Positions 34,531-43,145 of a stretch of DNA of 48,352 nt are shown piece after piece. The notes below the pieces were generated by a model. The model was not told the DNA's origin, did not search any database, and saw only the letters and a list, made by a program, of their open reading frames with translations. This DNA comes from Ruminococcus sp. AF31-8BH (GTDB lineage: Bacteria; Bacillota; Clostridia; Lachnospirales; Lachnospiraceae), in the NCBI RefSeq assembly GCF_003460605.1, contig NZ_QTVN01000024.1, forward strand, positions 1 to 48,352, given 5' to 3'. The stretch's first letter is position 1. The number at the start of each line of letters is the position of its first letter. The position numbers and the translations under genes were made by a program.

Positions 34531-35475
34531 TTAAATCAGCCCCAGACTTCTGCAGATAAACAGCCATCCTGTAAGTGTAAAAGAACTGAGCAGGGTGGTG
34601 AGCATGATCACGCTGGAAGAAAAGGAACCCTCATGTCCCATGTTTTTCGCCATAATGTAGCAGGTCACTGTGGTGGCAGAGCCAAGCATGATCAAAATGG
34701 AAACCAGCTTGTCATGGGTGAACCCAAGATGGATGGCAATAGGAAGGAAGATGGCGCAGAATCCAACCAGCTTCAAGAAAGTACATGCAATGGTCGCCTT
34801 CGGCCGTGAAAATACTTTTCCAAAATGAAGGGCACCGCCCATTGCCATAAGACCAAGAGGCGTCGCTGTTTTTCCCAGATTGTTTACTGTATTGTAAAGA
34901 ATGGTTGGAAGGGGCAGGCGAAGCATTGACCACACAAGCCCTGTCACAATTCCCAGAATGATCGGGTTGGCAGCAATTCCTTTCAGGGTCCTCATAACCA
35001 TCTGCCGGCTCATCCCATGGCTTCCCGGCTTCAGAAAGGAAAGCACCGCAACTGCCATCACGTTGTAAAGAGGCACGCTGGCAATGATCATAAGCGGAGC
35101 CATTCCCACGTTCCCGTAAAGGTTCTGGATAATAGCCATTCCCAGAATGGCGGCGCTGCTTCTGTAGGAGGACTGTACGAATTCCCCCTGGATATCCCTG
35201 GGCTTCAAAAGGAAGGAAAGCCCAATGGAAATGGCGATGCTGCAAAACGTAGCCACAAAGCAGAAGACGACCATTTTGGTGTCCCACACTTCATAGAAAT
35301 CTGCCTCTGCAATGTTCAGAAACAACATGGCAGGCAGGGCAACCTTAAATGCGAACTTGTTCATCTGGGACACAAAGGAGTCATCATAAAGTCCAATTCT
35401 CCGAAAAAGATATCCCAGCATTAAAGTTATAAAAATAGGGATAGTAGCATTAAGACAAAAAACCAGATTTTCCAT
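34531..35475 (-). CDS. AEC-family (auxin efflux carrier/malate permease-like) transporter
   Basis: A 314-residue integral membrane protein with about ten transmembrane helices in the 5+5 pattern of the AEC family, from PIFITLMLGYLFRRIGLY at the N-terminus to SFTLTGWLFICRSLGLI at the end. Bacterial members carry organic acids such as malate, or other small anions; the substrate here is not predictable. On the minus strand AAAGGTG lies about 8 bases before ATG (35475); a GTG four codons upstream is an alternative start. It is convergent with the M20 gene, and the MITE lies just upstream of its promoter region. Confidence 0.9.
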   Translation of the reverse strand: MENLVFCLNATIPIFITLMLGYLFRRIGLYDDSFVSQMNKFAFKVALPAMLFLNIAEADFYEVWDTKMVVFCFVATFCSIAISIGLSFLLKPRDIQGEFVQSSYRSSAAILGMAIIQNLYGNVGMAPLMIIASVPLYNVMAVAVLSFLKPGSHGMSRQMVMRTLKGIAANPIILGIVTGLVWSMLRLPLPTILYNTVNNLGKTATPLGLMAMGGALHFGKVFSRPKATIACTFLKLVGFCAIFLPIAIHLGFTHDKLVSILIMLGSATTVTCYIMAKNMGHEGSFSSSVIMLTTLLSSFTLTGWLFICRSLGLI

Positions 35476-35519
35476 AATCAAAAACACCTTTCTGAAATTG
35501 CCGCAATAAAGTGCGAAAT

Positions 35520-35662
35520 GTTACTGTTCACTCCGTGCCCAGTAACACGCTTCGCGATGCACAGAAATCATGCAAAACATGATTTCGCGCCGCAATCCTC
35601 GGGTTTTCTGTGAACTTTGTTCACAAAAAACACCTCGCGGAATATTACCTATGAACAGTAAC
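35520..35662. mobile_element. 143-bp MITE with perfect terminal inverted repeats and 8-bp target duplication
   Basis: The ends are exact inverted repeats, GTTACTGTTCA (35520-35530) and TGAACAGTAAC (35652-35662). Immediately outside both ends lies the same octamer TGCGAAAT (35512-35519 and 35663-35670), as expected for a target-site duplication. The interior is non-coding and holds palindromes, including GAAATCATG/CATGATTTC (35564-35586), and a CAGTAAC copy of the terminal sequence. It sits between the divergent AEC and phosphatase genes. No transposase is encoded, so it would need one supplied in trans. Confidence 0.9.
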
Positions 35663-35762
35663 TGCGAAATATCTTTTTTGATTATAAACCCTTTCCTATA
35701 ATTGTCAAATATTGTTTTCTGTGGTATCTTATAACAAACGGGGGGACGAATGGAGGAAAATT

Positions 35763-36842
35763 ATGAGATACGGTAAAATTCGCATAGAAGATGGCAACCT
35801 GATCTTTCTCAGGCATATGATACAGAACAATCTCCCATGCAGGGACATTGTCTGGGCATACATCCATCGGGAAGGCGAAAACGCAGAAGCTGCTGTGAAG
35901 CAGATGATTTCCAATTATCTTGTGATCATAACCAGAAGAAAGAAACGATATCGTTTTGAGATGACAGAGCATGAGGCCCAGGACTGCCTACGCCTTTTGA
36001 AAATATTGAATCCGGACATGGCCACCGGCTTTCCAAGAGGGGGCAGGCTGCCGCTTCTGAACCTGCCCAATACAAGGGACCTTGGCGCCCTTGCCACAAA
36101 GGACGGACGGCATATTATTCCCCGCAGGCTTCTTCGAAGCGGAAACCTGTATCACGCTTCTTTGCAGGATCAGAACCTTCTTTTGGAGGATTATCGCCTG
36201 AAGACTGTGATCGACCTTCGGGACCAGACGGAGAAAAAGGAAAAGCCGGATGCCGTGATGAAGGGGGTGGAATATTATCACATCCCCATGATCGATGAGG
36301 AGACTGTTGCGGACATGCCGGAAAGTACCCTTGGCATTTTACAGGGAAGCACAAGGCTTCGCCAGATCCTGGAATATGACGGGGACATTGAGGCTTTGAT
36401 CGGGAAGCAGTACGAGAATTTCGTGAAGGATCAGTATTCCGTGAAGCAGTGCGCCAGATTTATGGATGTGCTTTTCCACCATGATAACGGTGCTGTATTA
36501 TGGCACTGCAGTCTTGGAAAAGACCGGGTAGGGGTGATGACAGCCCTTCTTCTATGCGTTCTTGGGGTGCACAGGGACGAGATCCGGGAGGATTTTATGC
36601 GCTCCAATATCTGTCTGGCAGGAGAGTTGGATTATATGCTCCGCTACCTGGAGGCCAATAAGCTGGACAGCATTGATAATGTAAACAAGGTATCCGCGCT
36701 GTTTAAGGTAAAGGAAGAATATCTGGACCGGCTGTTTGCAGCCATCTATGCAGAGTATGGCAAGGTGGAGCGCTTTTTGCGCAGGGGATTGTACCTGAAT
36801 CCAAAGACCGTTTCCGATATGCAGAACAAATATCTGATCTGA
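35763..36842 (+). CDS. Tyrosine-protein phosphatase-like protein (Y_phosphatase3 type)
   Basis: A 359-residue protein whose C-terminal 270 residues are a dual-specificity-like phosphatase: NLPNTRDLGAL, RRLLRSGNLYHAS, TVIDLRD and the P-loop HCSLGKDRVG with catalytic Cys and Arg. This group acts on phosphotyrosine, phosphoinositides or other phosphoesters. The first ~90 residues (a basic, partly helical region with IITRRKKRYRFEMTEHEA) are an additional domain I do not recognise. ATG 35763 has GGAGG 7-8 bases upstream; the longer frame from 35712 is unlikely. It is monocistronic. No cognate kinase is adjacent. Confidence 0.88.
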   Translation: MRYGKIRIEDGNLIFLRHMIQNNLPCRDIVWAYIHREGENAEAAVKQMISNYLVIITRRKKRYRFEMTEHEAQDCLRLLKILNPDMATGFPRGGRLPLLNLPNTRDLGALATKDGRHIIPRRLLRSGNLYHASLQDQNLLLEDYRLKTVIDLRDQTEKKEKPDAVMKGVEYYHIPMIDEETVADMPESTLGILQGSTRLRQILEYDGDIEALIGKQYENFVKDQYSVKQCARFMDVLFHHDNGAVLWHCSLGKDRVGVMTALLLCVLGVHRDEIREDFMRSNICLAGELDYMLRYLEANKLDSIDNVNKVSALFKVKEEYLDRLFAAIYAEYGKVERFLRRGLYLNPKTVSDMQNKYLI

Positions 36843-36931
36843 AAAATTGCAGAAGCCTCTTTGGAACGGTATAATTATGTATAAATATGCTTTAATACAA
36901 TAAAACATTAAAATTTTTTTAGTGTGTAGCA

Positions 36932-36959
36932 TTGACAAAAAAAATTAAATTGTTATAAT
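36932..36959 (+). promoter_or_regulatory. Promoter of ilvN-ilvC
   Basis: Consensus TTGACA (36932-36937), a 16-base spacer and consensus TATAAT (36954-36959). The leader is only about 35 bases, so no T-box or attenuator fits here. Confidence 0.88.
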
Positions 36960-37000
36960 GGTAAGCATATCAATCTGAAGCACGAAAGCAGGATTATTTT

Positions 37001-37498
37001 ATGCAGAATAAGATTTTATCATTATTAGTTGACAACACTTCAGGCGTGCTCAGCCGGGTTGCCGGAATGTTCAGCCGTCGTGGTTATAATATTGACAGTA
37101 TCACTGCTGGAGTTACAGCAGATGTGAATTACACCCGTATTACTGTGGTGTGCAGCGGGGATGATGCCATTCTCGACCAGATCGTGAGACAGCTTGCCAA
37201 GCTTGTGGATGTAAGGGATATCAAGGTCCTTGACCCGGCAGACAGCGTAGTCCGCGAGACCGTTCTTGTGAAGGTTGCGGCAGCACCGGAGCAGCGCCAG
37301 GGAATTGTTTCTATTGCAGATATTTTCCGCGCTAAGGTTGTGGATGTAAGCAAGGATTCCCTGATCGTAGAGATGACAGGCAGCAAGACCAAGCTGGAAG
37401 CATTTATTGATCTGATGGGAGACTACGAGATCTTAGAGCTGGCCAGAGCCGGTGTTATGGGACTTGAGAGAGGCTCTCACGGAGTGAAGTTCTTATAG
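37001..37498 (+). CDS. ilvN: Acetolactate synthase, small (regulatory) subunit
   Basis: A 165-residue ACT-domain protein that binds valine and stimulates the catalytic subunit in the first step of branched-chain amino acid synthesis. The N-terminal ACT domain (LSLLVDNTSGVLSRVAGMFSRRGYNIDSI) and the C-terminal domain (VVDVSKDSLIVEMTGSKTKLEAFIDLM) match IlvH/IlvN. Length is that of the full two-domain form. The large subunit gene ilvB is not in the window, so the pair is split in this genome or ilvB lies elsewhere. ilvC follows after 111 bases with no terminator between. Confidence 0.95.
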   Translation: MQNKILSLLVDNTSGVLSRVAGMFSRRGYNIDSITAGVTADVNYTRITVVCSGDDAILDQIVRQLAKLVDVRDIKVLDPADSVVRETVLVKVAAAPEQRQGIVSIADIFRAKVVDVSKDSLIVEMTGSKTKLEAFIDLMGDYEILELARAGVMGLERGSHGVKFL

Positions 37499-37597
37499 TT
37501 TGCTAAGGGGTGCGTATTTTGGAGAATGAATATACATACACGGAATATGCATATCTATTCCCTTAACGATATATATTTTTAAGTTTTAATACAGTAG

Positions 37598-38629
<1,032 letters not shown>

Positions 38630-38643
38630 TTTTAACTATAAAG

Positions 38644-38669
38644 AAATCCGGGGCGACCCGGATTTTTTT
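38644..38669 (+). terminator. Terminator of ilvN-ilvC
   Basis: A perfect 9-bp stem AAATCCGGG / CCCGGATTT (38644-38652 with 38657-38665) is capped by a GCGA tetraloop and followed by T. Confidence 0.92.
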
Positions 38670-38706
38670 ATATAACAGAAGCTTCATGGTGTAATTTCCT
38701 GTTACA
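38667..38706 (-). repeat. Palindromic repeat, copy 2 (TGTAAYAGGAAATT family)
   Basis: On the minus strand the stretch starts TGTAACAGGAAATT and ends CTGTTATATAAA. It shares its first 14 bases (one difference) and its 3' end with the palindrome at 30326-30370. It abuts the ilvC terminator. Confidence 0.75.
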
Positions 38707-38723
38707 TTCAAAACATTGCATCG

Positions 38724-38752
38724 GTTTTTTGACCTTTTGACCCTGGTATCAT
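38724..38752 (+). repeat. 29-base direct repeat, copy A (downstream of lysR)
   Basis: TTTTTTGACCTTTTG at the 5' part and TGGTATCAT at the 3' end. It matches 39818-39846 at 26 of 29 positions, in the same orientation. It ends four bases before the lysR stop codon on the other strand. Confidence 0.8.
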
Positions 38753-38756
38753 CAAA

Positions 38757-39638
38757 TTATATGAACAGGCTTTGGGAGGAGGTCACCAGCTCCTGTGCTT
38801 TTGCTCCACTGCGGCAGACAAAGCCGATTTCACGGGAGGGGAAAACAAGTCCCAGCGGTACTTCAACAAGGGTGCCTTCATCCAGCTCTTTTTGCACAAA
38901 TTCCTTGATTACGCATGCGATTCCAAGACCTACCTGGGCGAACTGGATCAGAAGATCCATAGATGAAACCTCCAGAATATGCCCAAGCTGGAGCTGATGG
39001 TCGTGAAGCATGATATTTACGGACTGCCTTGTAATATTCTGTTCATCAAGAAGCATGAACGTTGCAGTATGGGACAGAGGCTCCAAAGGGAAAAGCCTGT
39101 GCTGATTTTCCAGATATTGCTTTGTGGCTACAAAGGTATCCTGGATCTGCAGCAGAGGAAGAAATTCATATCCGGATAATTTTCCGGGACGTCCAATAAG
39201 ACCAATATCAATTCTGTCTTCCTCCAGAAGGCGCAGTGTCTGGTAAGTAGACTGACAGGAAATAGTAATGCGCATCTGCGGATTTGCAGAAATAAAATTT
39301 TTCAGCCTTGGCATCAGCACATATTTACACAGTGTGGTGCTGGCACCAATACGCAGTCTTGGAATTTCCCTGGAACGATTGTGCAAAATGGAGTCTTCTC
39401 CTTCCGAAAGAAGCTCGAAGGCTGCTTTTACTTTTTCATACAGAAGCTGTCCGTCCGGAGTGAGAGTGACACCTCTGGAGCTGCGCTTAAAAAGAATAGT
39501 GTCCAGATTATCTTCTAATTTTTTGATGGCGCGGCTGATAGCCGGCTGGCTGATGTATAGCTCTTTGGCAGCCTGGGAAATATTTCCTGTGCGGCTGACT
39601 ATATAGAAAATATGATAAAGCGATAGATTTTCCTGCAT
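38757..39638 (-). CDS. LysR-family transcriptional regulator, probably of leucine genes
   Basis: A 293-residue LTTR. The N-terminal winged HTH (LYHIFYIVSRTGNISQAAKE and LYISQPAISRAIKKLED) is followed by a linker helix and a substrate-binding domain from about residue 90 (RLRIGASTTLCKYVLMPRLK). It is divergent from leuC, with a dyad operator candidate in the shared intergenic region, which is the usual LysR layout. Control of leuCD, and perhaps its own gene, is therefore inferred; a pathway intermediate would be the likely effector. It is flanked by two copies of a 29-base direct repeat. The start at 39638 gives a normal N-terminus (MQENLSLYHIFYIV). Confidence 0.9.
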   Translation of the reverse strand: MQENLSLYHIFYIVSRTGNISQAAKELYISQPAISRAIKKLEDNLDTILFKRSSRGVTLTPDGQLLYEKVKAAFELLSEGEDSILHNRSREIPRLRIGASTTLCKYVLMPRLKNFISANPQMRITISCQSTYQTLRLLEEDRIDIGLIGRPGKLSGYEFLPLLQIQDTFVATKQYLENQHRLFPLEPLSHTATFMLLDEQNITRQSVNIMLHDHQLQLGHILEVSSMDLLIQFAQVGLGIACVIKEFVQKELDEGTLVEVPLGLVFPSREIGFVCRSGAKAQELVTSSQSLFI

Positions 39639-39679
39639 ATGTGATTCTCCCTTTTTTATTCATATTAATATAACTACTG

Positions 39680-39718
39680 GTTATAATAAATATGATTAAT
39701 ATGTATTGTTATTATAAC
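39680..39718. promoter_or_regulatory. Dyad operator candidate for the LysR regulator
   Basis: A perfect 10-base inverted repeat, GTTATAATAA (39680-39689) and TTATTATAAC (39709-39718), with a 19-base spacer. It lies between divergent lysR and leuC and overlaps the leuC -35 region, a standard position for LysR activation and autoregulation. Confidence 0.6.
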
Positions 39719-39735
39719 AGAGAATGTGCTAAAAT
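39706..39735 (+). promoter_or_regulatory. Probable leuCD promoter
   Basis: TTGTTA (39706-39711), an 18-base spacer and TAAAAT (39730-39735). Both boxes are imperfect, which suits an activator-dependent promoter. The leader would be about 137 bases. Confidence 0.55.
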
Positions 39736-39817
39736 AGCAACATACAGTGATAAAGAAGGAAAGAATCACCTCGCGGTATATATTTGCTGAAAAATACCAT
39801 GATGTTGGGGTCAAAAG

Positions 39818-39846
39818 GCTTTTTGACCTTTTGCCCTTGGTATCAT
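39818..39846 (+). repeat. 29-base direct repeat, copy B (leuC leader)
   Basis: It matches copy A at 38724-38752 at 26 of 29 positions. Here the upstream part (from 39796) adds complementary bases, so the leuC leader RNA can fold ATACCA...TGGTAT and GGTCAAAA...TTTTGACC hairpins. Confidence 0.8.
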
Positions 39847-39878
39847 ACCATTATACAATAACTAGGAGGAATATAAAA

Positions 39879-41147
39879 ATGGGAATGACAATGACTCAGA
39901 AGATTCTGGCGGCTCATGCAGGCCTGGATCATGTAGAAGCAGGACAGCTTATAGAGGCACAGCTTGACCTTGTTCTTGGAAATGATATTACTTCTCCGGT
40001 TGCAATCCATGAGATGGATAAGATGACCGTAGATACTGTATTTGATAAAGATAAAATTGCACTTGTTATGGATCATTTTATTCCAAATAAAGATATCAAG
40101 TCTGCAGAACACTGCAAATGTGTCCGTGAATTTGCCTGTCGTCACGATATTACCAATTATTTTGATGTAGGACAGATGGGAATCGAGCATGCCCTTCTTC
40201 CGGAGAAAGGCCTGACGGTAGCTGGCGATGTGATCATCGGAGCAGACTCCCATACCTGTACATACGGAGCTCTCGGAGCATTTTCCACAGGTGTTGGAAG
40301 TACTGATATGGCAGCTGGAATGGCTACCGGTAAAGCATGGTTCAAGGTTCCGTCCGCAATCAAATTCAATATTGTGGGCAAACCTAAGAAATGGGTAAGC
40401 GGTAAGGATGTGATCCTTCATATTATCGGAATGATCGGTGTAGACGGAGCCCTTTACAAATCTATGGAGTTCGTAGGCGAGGGCATTAAGAACCTGTCTA
40501 TGGATGACCGTTTCACAATTGCCAACATGGCTATCGAGGCAGGCGGAAAGAACGGAATTTTTCCGGTTGACGACCTTGCCATTGAATACATGAAAGAGCA
40601 TTCCAAACGTCCGTTTTCTGCATATGAAGCAGATGAGGATGCTGTTTATGAGGCTGAGTATACCATCGACCTCAGTACACTTGAGCCGACAGTTGCGTTC
40701 CCGCATTTACCGGAGAATACCAAGACCATTTCCGAGATCAAAGAGCCGGTTGTTGTGGATCAGTCTGTGATTGGTTCCTGTACAAACGGCCGTATTGATG
40801 ACCTTCGTGTTGCCGCAGAGATTCTGAAGGGACGCAAAGTGAAGAAAGGACTTCGCTGCATCGTGATCCCGGCTACTCAGGCTATTTACCTGCAGGCAAT
40901 GGAAGAGGGTCTTCTGAAGATCTTTATTGAGGCTGGCGCAGTGGTAAGCACACCGACCTGCGGACCGTGTCTTGGCGGATACATGGGAATTCTTGCGGCA
41001 GGAGAGCGCTGCATTTCCACTACCAACCGTAACTTTGTAGGCCGCATGGGACATGTGGATTCTGAAGTTTATCTTGCAAGCCCGGCAGTAGCCGCTGCAA
41101 GTGCTGTAACCGGATATATTTGTGCACCGGAAGAATTAGGATTATAA
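39879..41147 (+). CDS. leuC: 3-isopropylmalate dehydratase, large subunit
   Basis: A 422-residue aconitase-family subunit that isomerises 2-isopropylmalate to 3-isopropylmalate in leucine synthesis. The three Fe-S cysteines are visible in [12 protein letters not shown] and [13 protein letters not shown], and [20 protein letters not shown] is the family signature. The length is that of the shorter archaeal/clostridial-type LeuC that works with a ~160-residue LeuD. TAGGAGG lies about 9 bases before ATG 39879; an in-frame ORF extends upstream to 39747 but crosses the leader hairpins. leuD starts 15 bases downstream. Confidence 0.96.
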   Translation: MGMTMTQKILAAHAGLDHVEAGQLIEAQLDLVLGNDITSPVAIHEMDKMTVDTVFDKDKIALVMDHFIPNKDIKSAEHCKCVREFACRHDITNYFDVGQMGIEHALLPEKGLTVAGDVIIGADSHTCTYGALGAFSTGVGSTDMAAGMATGKAWFKVPSAIKFNIVGKPKKWVSGKDVILHIIGMIGVDGALYKSMEFVGEGIKNLSMDDRFTIANMAIEAGGKNGIFPVDDLAIEYMKEHSKRPFSAYEADEDAVYEAEYTIDLSTLEPTVAFPHLPENTKTISEIKEPVVVDQSVIGSCTNGRIDDLRVAAEILKGRKVKKGLRCIVIPATQAIYLQAMEEGLLKIFIEAGAVVSTPTCGPCLGGYMGILAAGERCISTTNRNFVGRMGHVDSEVYLASPAVAAASAVTGYICAPEELGL

Positions 41148-41162
41148 GGAGGAGTACCCATC

Positions 41163-41651
41163 ATGCAGGCAAAAGGCAGAGTATTTAAATATGGAGACAA
41201 TGTAGATACAGACGTTATTATCCCGGCCCGTTATCTGAATTCCTCAGATCCGGCTGAACTGGCAACCCATTGTATGGAAGACATCGACAACACTTTCGTG
41301 AAGAGAGTGCAGAAGGGTGACATTATCGTAGCAAGCAAGAATTTTGGCTGTGGCTCCTCCCGTGAGCATGCGCCTATCGCTATCAAGGCAGCTGGTGTAA
41401 GCTGTGTAATCGCTGAGACATTTGCCAGAATTTTTTACCGAAATGCCATCAATATCGGACTTCCGATCATCGAGTGCCCGGAAGCGAGCAAGGGAATTGA
41501 TGACGGAGATCAGGTGGAAGTGGATTTCGACTCTGGTATGATCTACAATCGTACCAAAGGAACCCAGTTCAAGGGTCAGGCCTTCCCGGAATTTATGCAG
41601 AAGATTATTAAGGCAGAGGGACTTGTAAATTATATTAATGCACAGCACTAA
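41163..41651 (+). CDS. leuD: 3-isopropylmalate dehydratase, small subunit
   Basis: A 162-residue swivel-domain subunit. Signatures are [16 protein letters not shown] near the N-terminus and the substrate-binding loop [19 protein letters not shown]. It completes the LeuCD enzyme. AAGGAGGAG precedes ATG 41163, and the gene closes the leuCD operon before a strong terminator. Confidence 0.96.
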   Translation: MQAKGRVFKYGDNVDTDVIIPARYLNSSDPAELATHCMEDIDNTFVKRVQKGDIIVASKNFGCGSSREHAPIAIKAAGVSCVIAETFARIFYRNAINIGLPIIECPEASKGIDDGDQVEVDFDSGMIYNRTKGTQFKGQAFPEFMQKIIKAEGLVNYINAQH

Positions 41652-41714
41652 TATTTTGTCAACAGGCAAAGTAAAATATCCTGTTAAGGGGCAAATTCCA
41701 CAGCCTCACATATT

Positions 41715-41752
41715 GACCTTGTACCTAGTTTTACTAGGTGCAAGGTCTTTTT
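41715..41752 (+). terminator. Terminator of leuCD
   Basis: A 14-bp stem (41715-41728 with 41734-41747, one G-U pair) and loop TTTTA, followed by five T. Confidence 0.9.
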
Positions 41753-41766
41753 CTATAAGGAGAAAA

Positions 41767-41919
41767 ATGGCGGAAACGAAAAAAGCAATAATCGCAAACA
41801 TAGAAGAAATTTACAAATTTGCGGACAAGATAAAAGCAATGCCTGAGTGCAAAAATTTGACCTCAGAAGAAAAATTAAAAATTATTTTCTCGTACCCATT
41901 TAAGATTGAAATAATTTAA
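41767..41919 (+). CDS. Small hypothetical protein, 50 residues
   Basis: A short helical, Lys-rich protein (MAETKKAIIANIEEIYKFAD) starting at ATG 41767 with AAGGAG a few bases upstream. It starts the accessory patch after the leuCD terminator. No family is recognised and no motif is seen. It is too short for firm support. Confidence 0.45.
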   Translation: MAETKKAIIANIEEIYKFADKIKAMPECKNLTSEEKLKIIFSYPFKIEII

Positions 41920-42012
41920 GTGATTCGAGTTTTTGGTGAAAGAAAATAATAGGAAAAACGATTCTCTTGGACAAAACATAAAAGGCAAAAACAGAAAAGA
42001 GAGGATCAACCA

Positions 42013-42480
42013 ATGAAAGAAAATAAGAAATTAGAAACAAGTAACACAGAAGTCGTGGCAGAACCACCCATCCAAATAATCGACAACCGAAGAGAAATAG
42101 ACGATTTATCAGATGCCGAGTTAAAAGAACTGGAAAAAGAGCTTGAGCAATATGATAAAGACATGTGGCGGCATTTAGATTGCCTCCAAAAGTATAAACA
42201 CATAGGTGAGGAAATCCCAAAGGATGTGCCGTTTACGGAGTATTTCGGTTACATCATACGGAATTTCCGCAACCCTAAACCAAGAAAAGAGTGGACAGTC
42301 AGGGATTATAAAGTAGATGCTGCGAAGGAAGCAAGAAAGATGGCGGCATTTACAATCAAAGACCACGGCTATAAAGAGCCATTAACAGACAGACAAAAAC
42401 GTGTTGTGGAGCGAATCCGAAACGGCACAGATTTCCATGTTTTTAACTCAATGGAGGAAATTAGGAAACGTTTTAAATAG
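42013..42480 (+). CDS. Hypothetical acidic/coiled protein, 155 residues
   Basis: A soluble, highly charged protein. Residues about 25-55 (REIDDLSDAELKELEKELEQ) are probably coiled coil; the C-terminal part is basic (LTDRQKRVVERIRNG). GAGAGGATC precedes ATG 42013. I do not recognise the family. Codon use is more AT-rich than in the neighbouring leu genes, and the gene lies among likely transferred genes near a tRNA, so horizontal origin is plausible. It converges on the small minus-strand gene 42483-42680. Confidence 0.65.
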   Translation: MKENKKLETSNTEVVAEPPIQIIDNRREIDDLSDAELKELEKELEQYDKDMWRHLDCLQKYKHIGEEIPKDVPFTEYFGYIIRNFRNPKPRKEWTVRDYKVDAAKEARKMAAFTIKDHGYKEPLTDRQKRVVERIRNGTDFHVFNSMEEIRKRFK

Positions 42481-42482
42481 CT

Positions 42483-42680
42483 CTATATAAGGGGATAAAA
42501 TATAATATTCAGCCTGTTACCCCAGTTCCTTTTTACCCAATCGGTAGTGACAGTATTATGTGATAGATAATCCTTACATTTAGAAATGGCATTGGCTATA
42601 GCAGCAGTGTCCCCTTTGTAATCTCCAAGATTCAGTGAATATGAATCTAATGCGTCAATAAGTACTGAATTAGCGTCCAT
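42483..42680 (-). CDS. Small hypothetical protein, 65 residues
   Basis: A minus-strand gene supported mainly by an excellent ribosome-binding site: ACAGGAGG lies 6 bases before its ATG at 42680. The protein (MDANSVLIDALDSYSLNLGD ... DWVKRNWGNRLNIIFYPLI) has no recognised family. The region over its ribosome-binding site is one arm of a 17-of-18 inverted repeat whose other arm lies 54 bases upstream. It may be a small regulator or toxin-antitoxin component, but nothing proves this. Confidence 0.55.
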   Translation of the reverse strand: MDANSVLIDALDSYSLNLGDYKGDTAAIANAISKCKDYLSHNTVTTDWVKRNWGNRLNIIFYPLI

Positions 42681-42686
42681 AATAAA

Positions 42687-42776
42687 CCTCCTGTAATGGT
42701 ATAAGAATTAGTGGCAGTACCCTAATTATACCGCAAACCGGGCAAAATCGATAGTAAATTATACCAATACAGGAGG
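42687..42776. repeat. Inverted repeat around the divergent small-gene promoter region
   Basis: CCTCCTGTAATGGTATAA (42687-42704) and the reverse complement of 42759-42776 agree at 17 of 18 bases, with 54 bases between. Each arm contains an AGGAGG and a TATACC/GGTATAA block. The spacer holds another ATTATACC. Confidence 0.8.
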
Positions 42777-42870
42777 CGGATAAAAATTACTTTTCTAATC
42801 AATGGGAATGATGTTATAATAGAGTAGACTAAAATAAATAATTGCATTCAATATAAGGGGGGATTATCCA

Positions 42871-43131
42871 ATGCCTGAGATTAGTTTATTTTATGGAATA
42901 CGCATTACGATGGATTGGAACGATCACAATCCGCCACATTTTCATGCACAATACGGAAATAATAAAGCTGTGGTATTGATAGAAGATGGAGTAATCAGTG
43001 AAGGTTATTTACCCAGCCGTCAGCTGAAATTTGTTCTGGCATGGACGGAAATCCATAAAGACGAATTAATGCAGAACTGGGAATTGTCAAAGGATGGCAA
43101 GCCATTAAACAGAATAAATCCGTTAATCTAA
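42871..43131 (+). CDS. DUF4160-domain protein
   Basis: An 86-residue protein with the DUF4160 pattern: an N-terminal PEISLFYGIRITMDWNDHNP segment, the conserved PPHFHAQYG motif, and LPSRQLKFVLAWTEIHKDEL. It is typically paired with a DUF2442 protein, as here, where that gene starts 14 bases downstream. The pair is common on accessory DNA and has been suspected to be a toxin-antitoxin-like module; this is not established. TATAAT at 42815-42820 may be the -10 box. A G-rich site lies 7 bases before ATG 42871. Confidence 0.88.
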   Translation: MPEISLFYGIRITMDWNDHNPPHFHAQYGNNKAVVLIEDGVISEGYLPSRQLKFVLAWTEIHKDELMQNWELSKDGKPLNRINPLI

Positions 43132-43145
43132 AAGGGGTGAATGGA

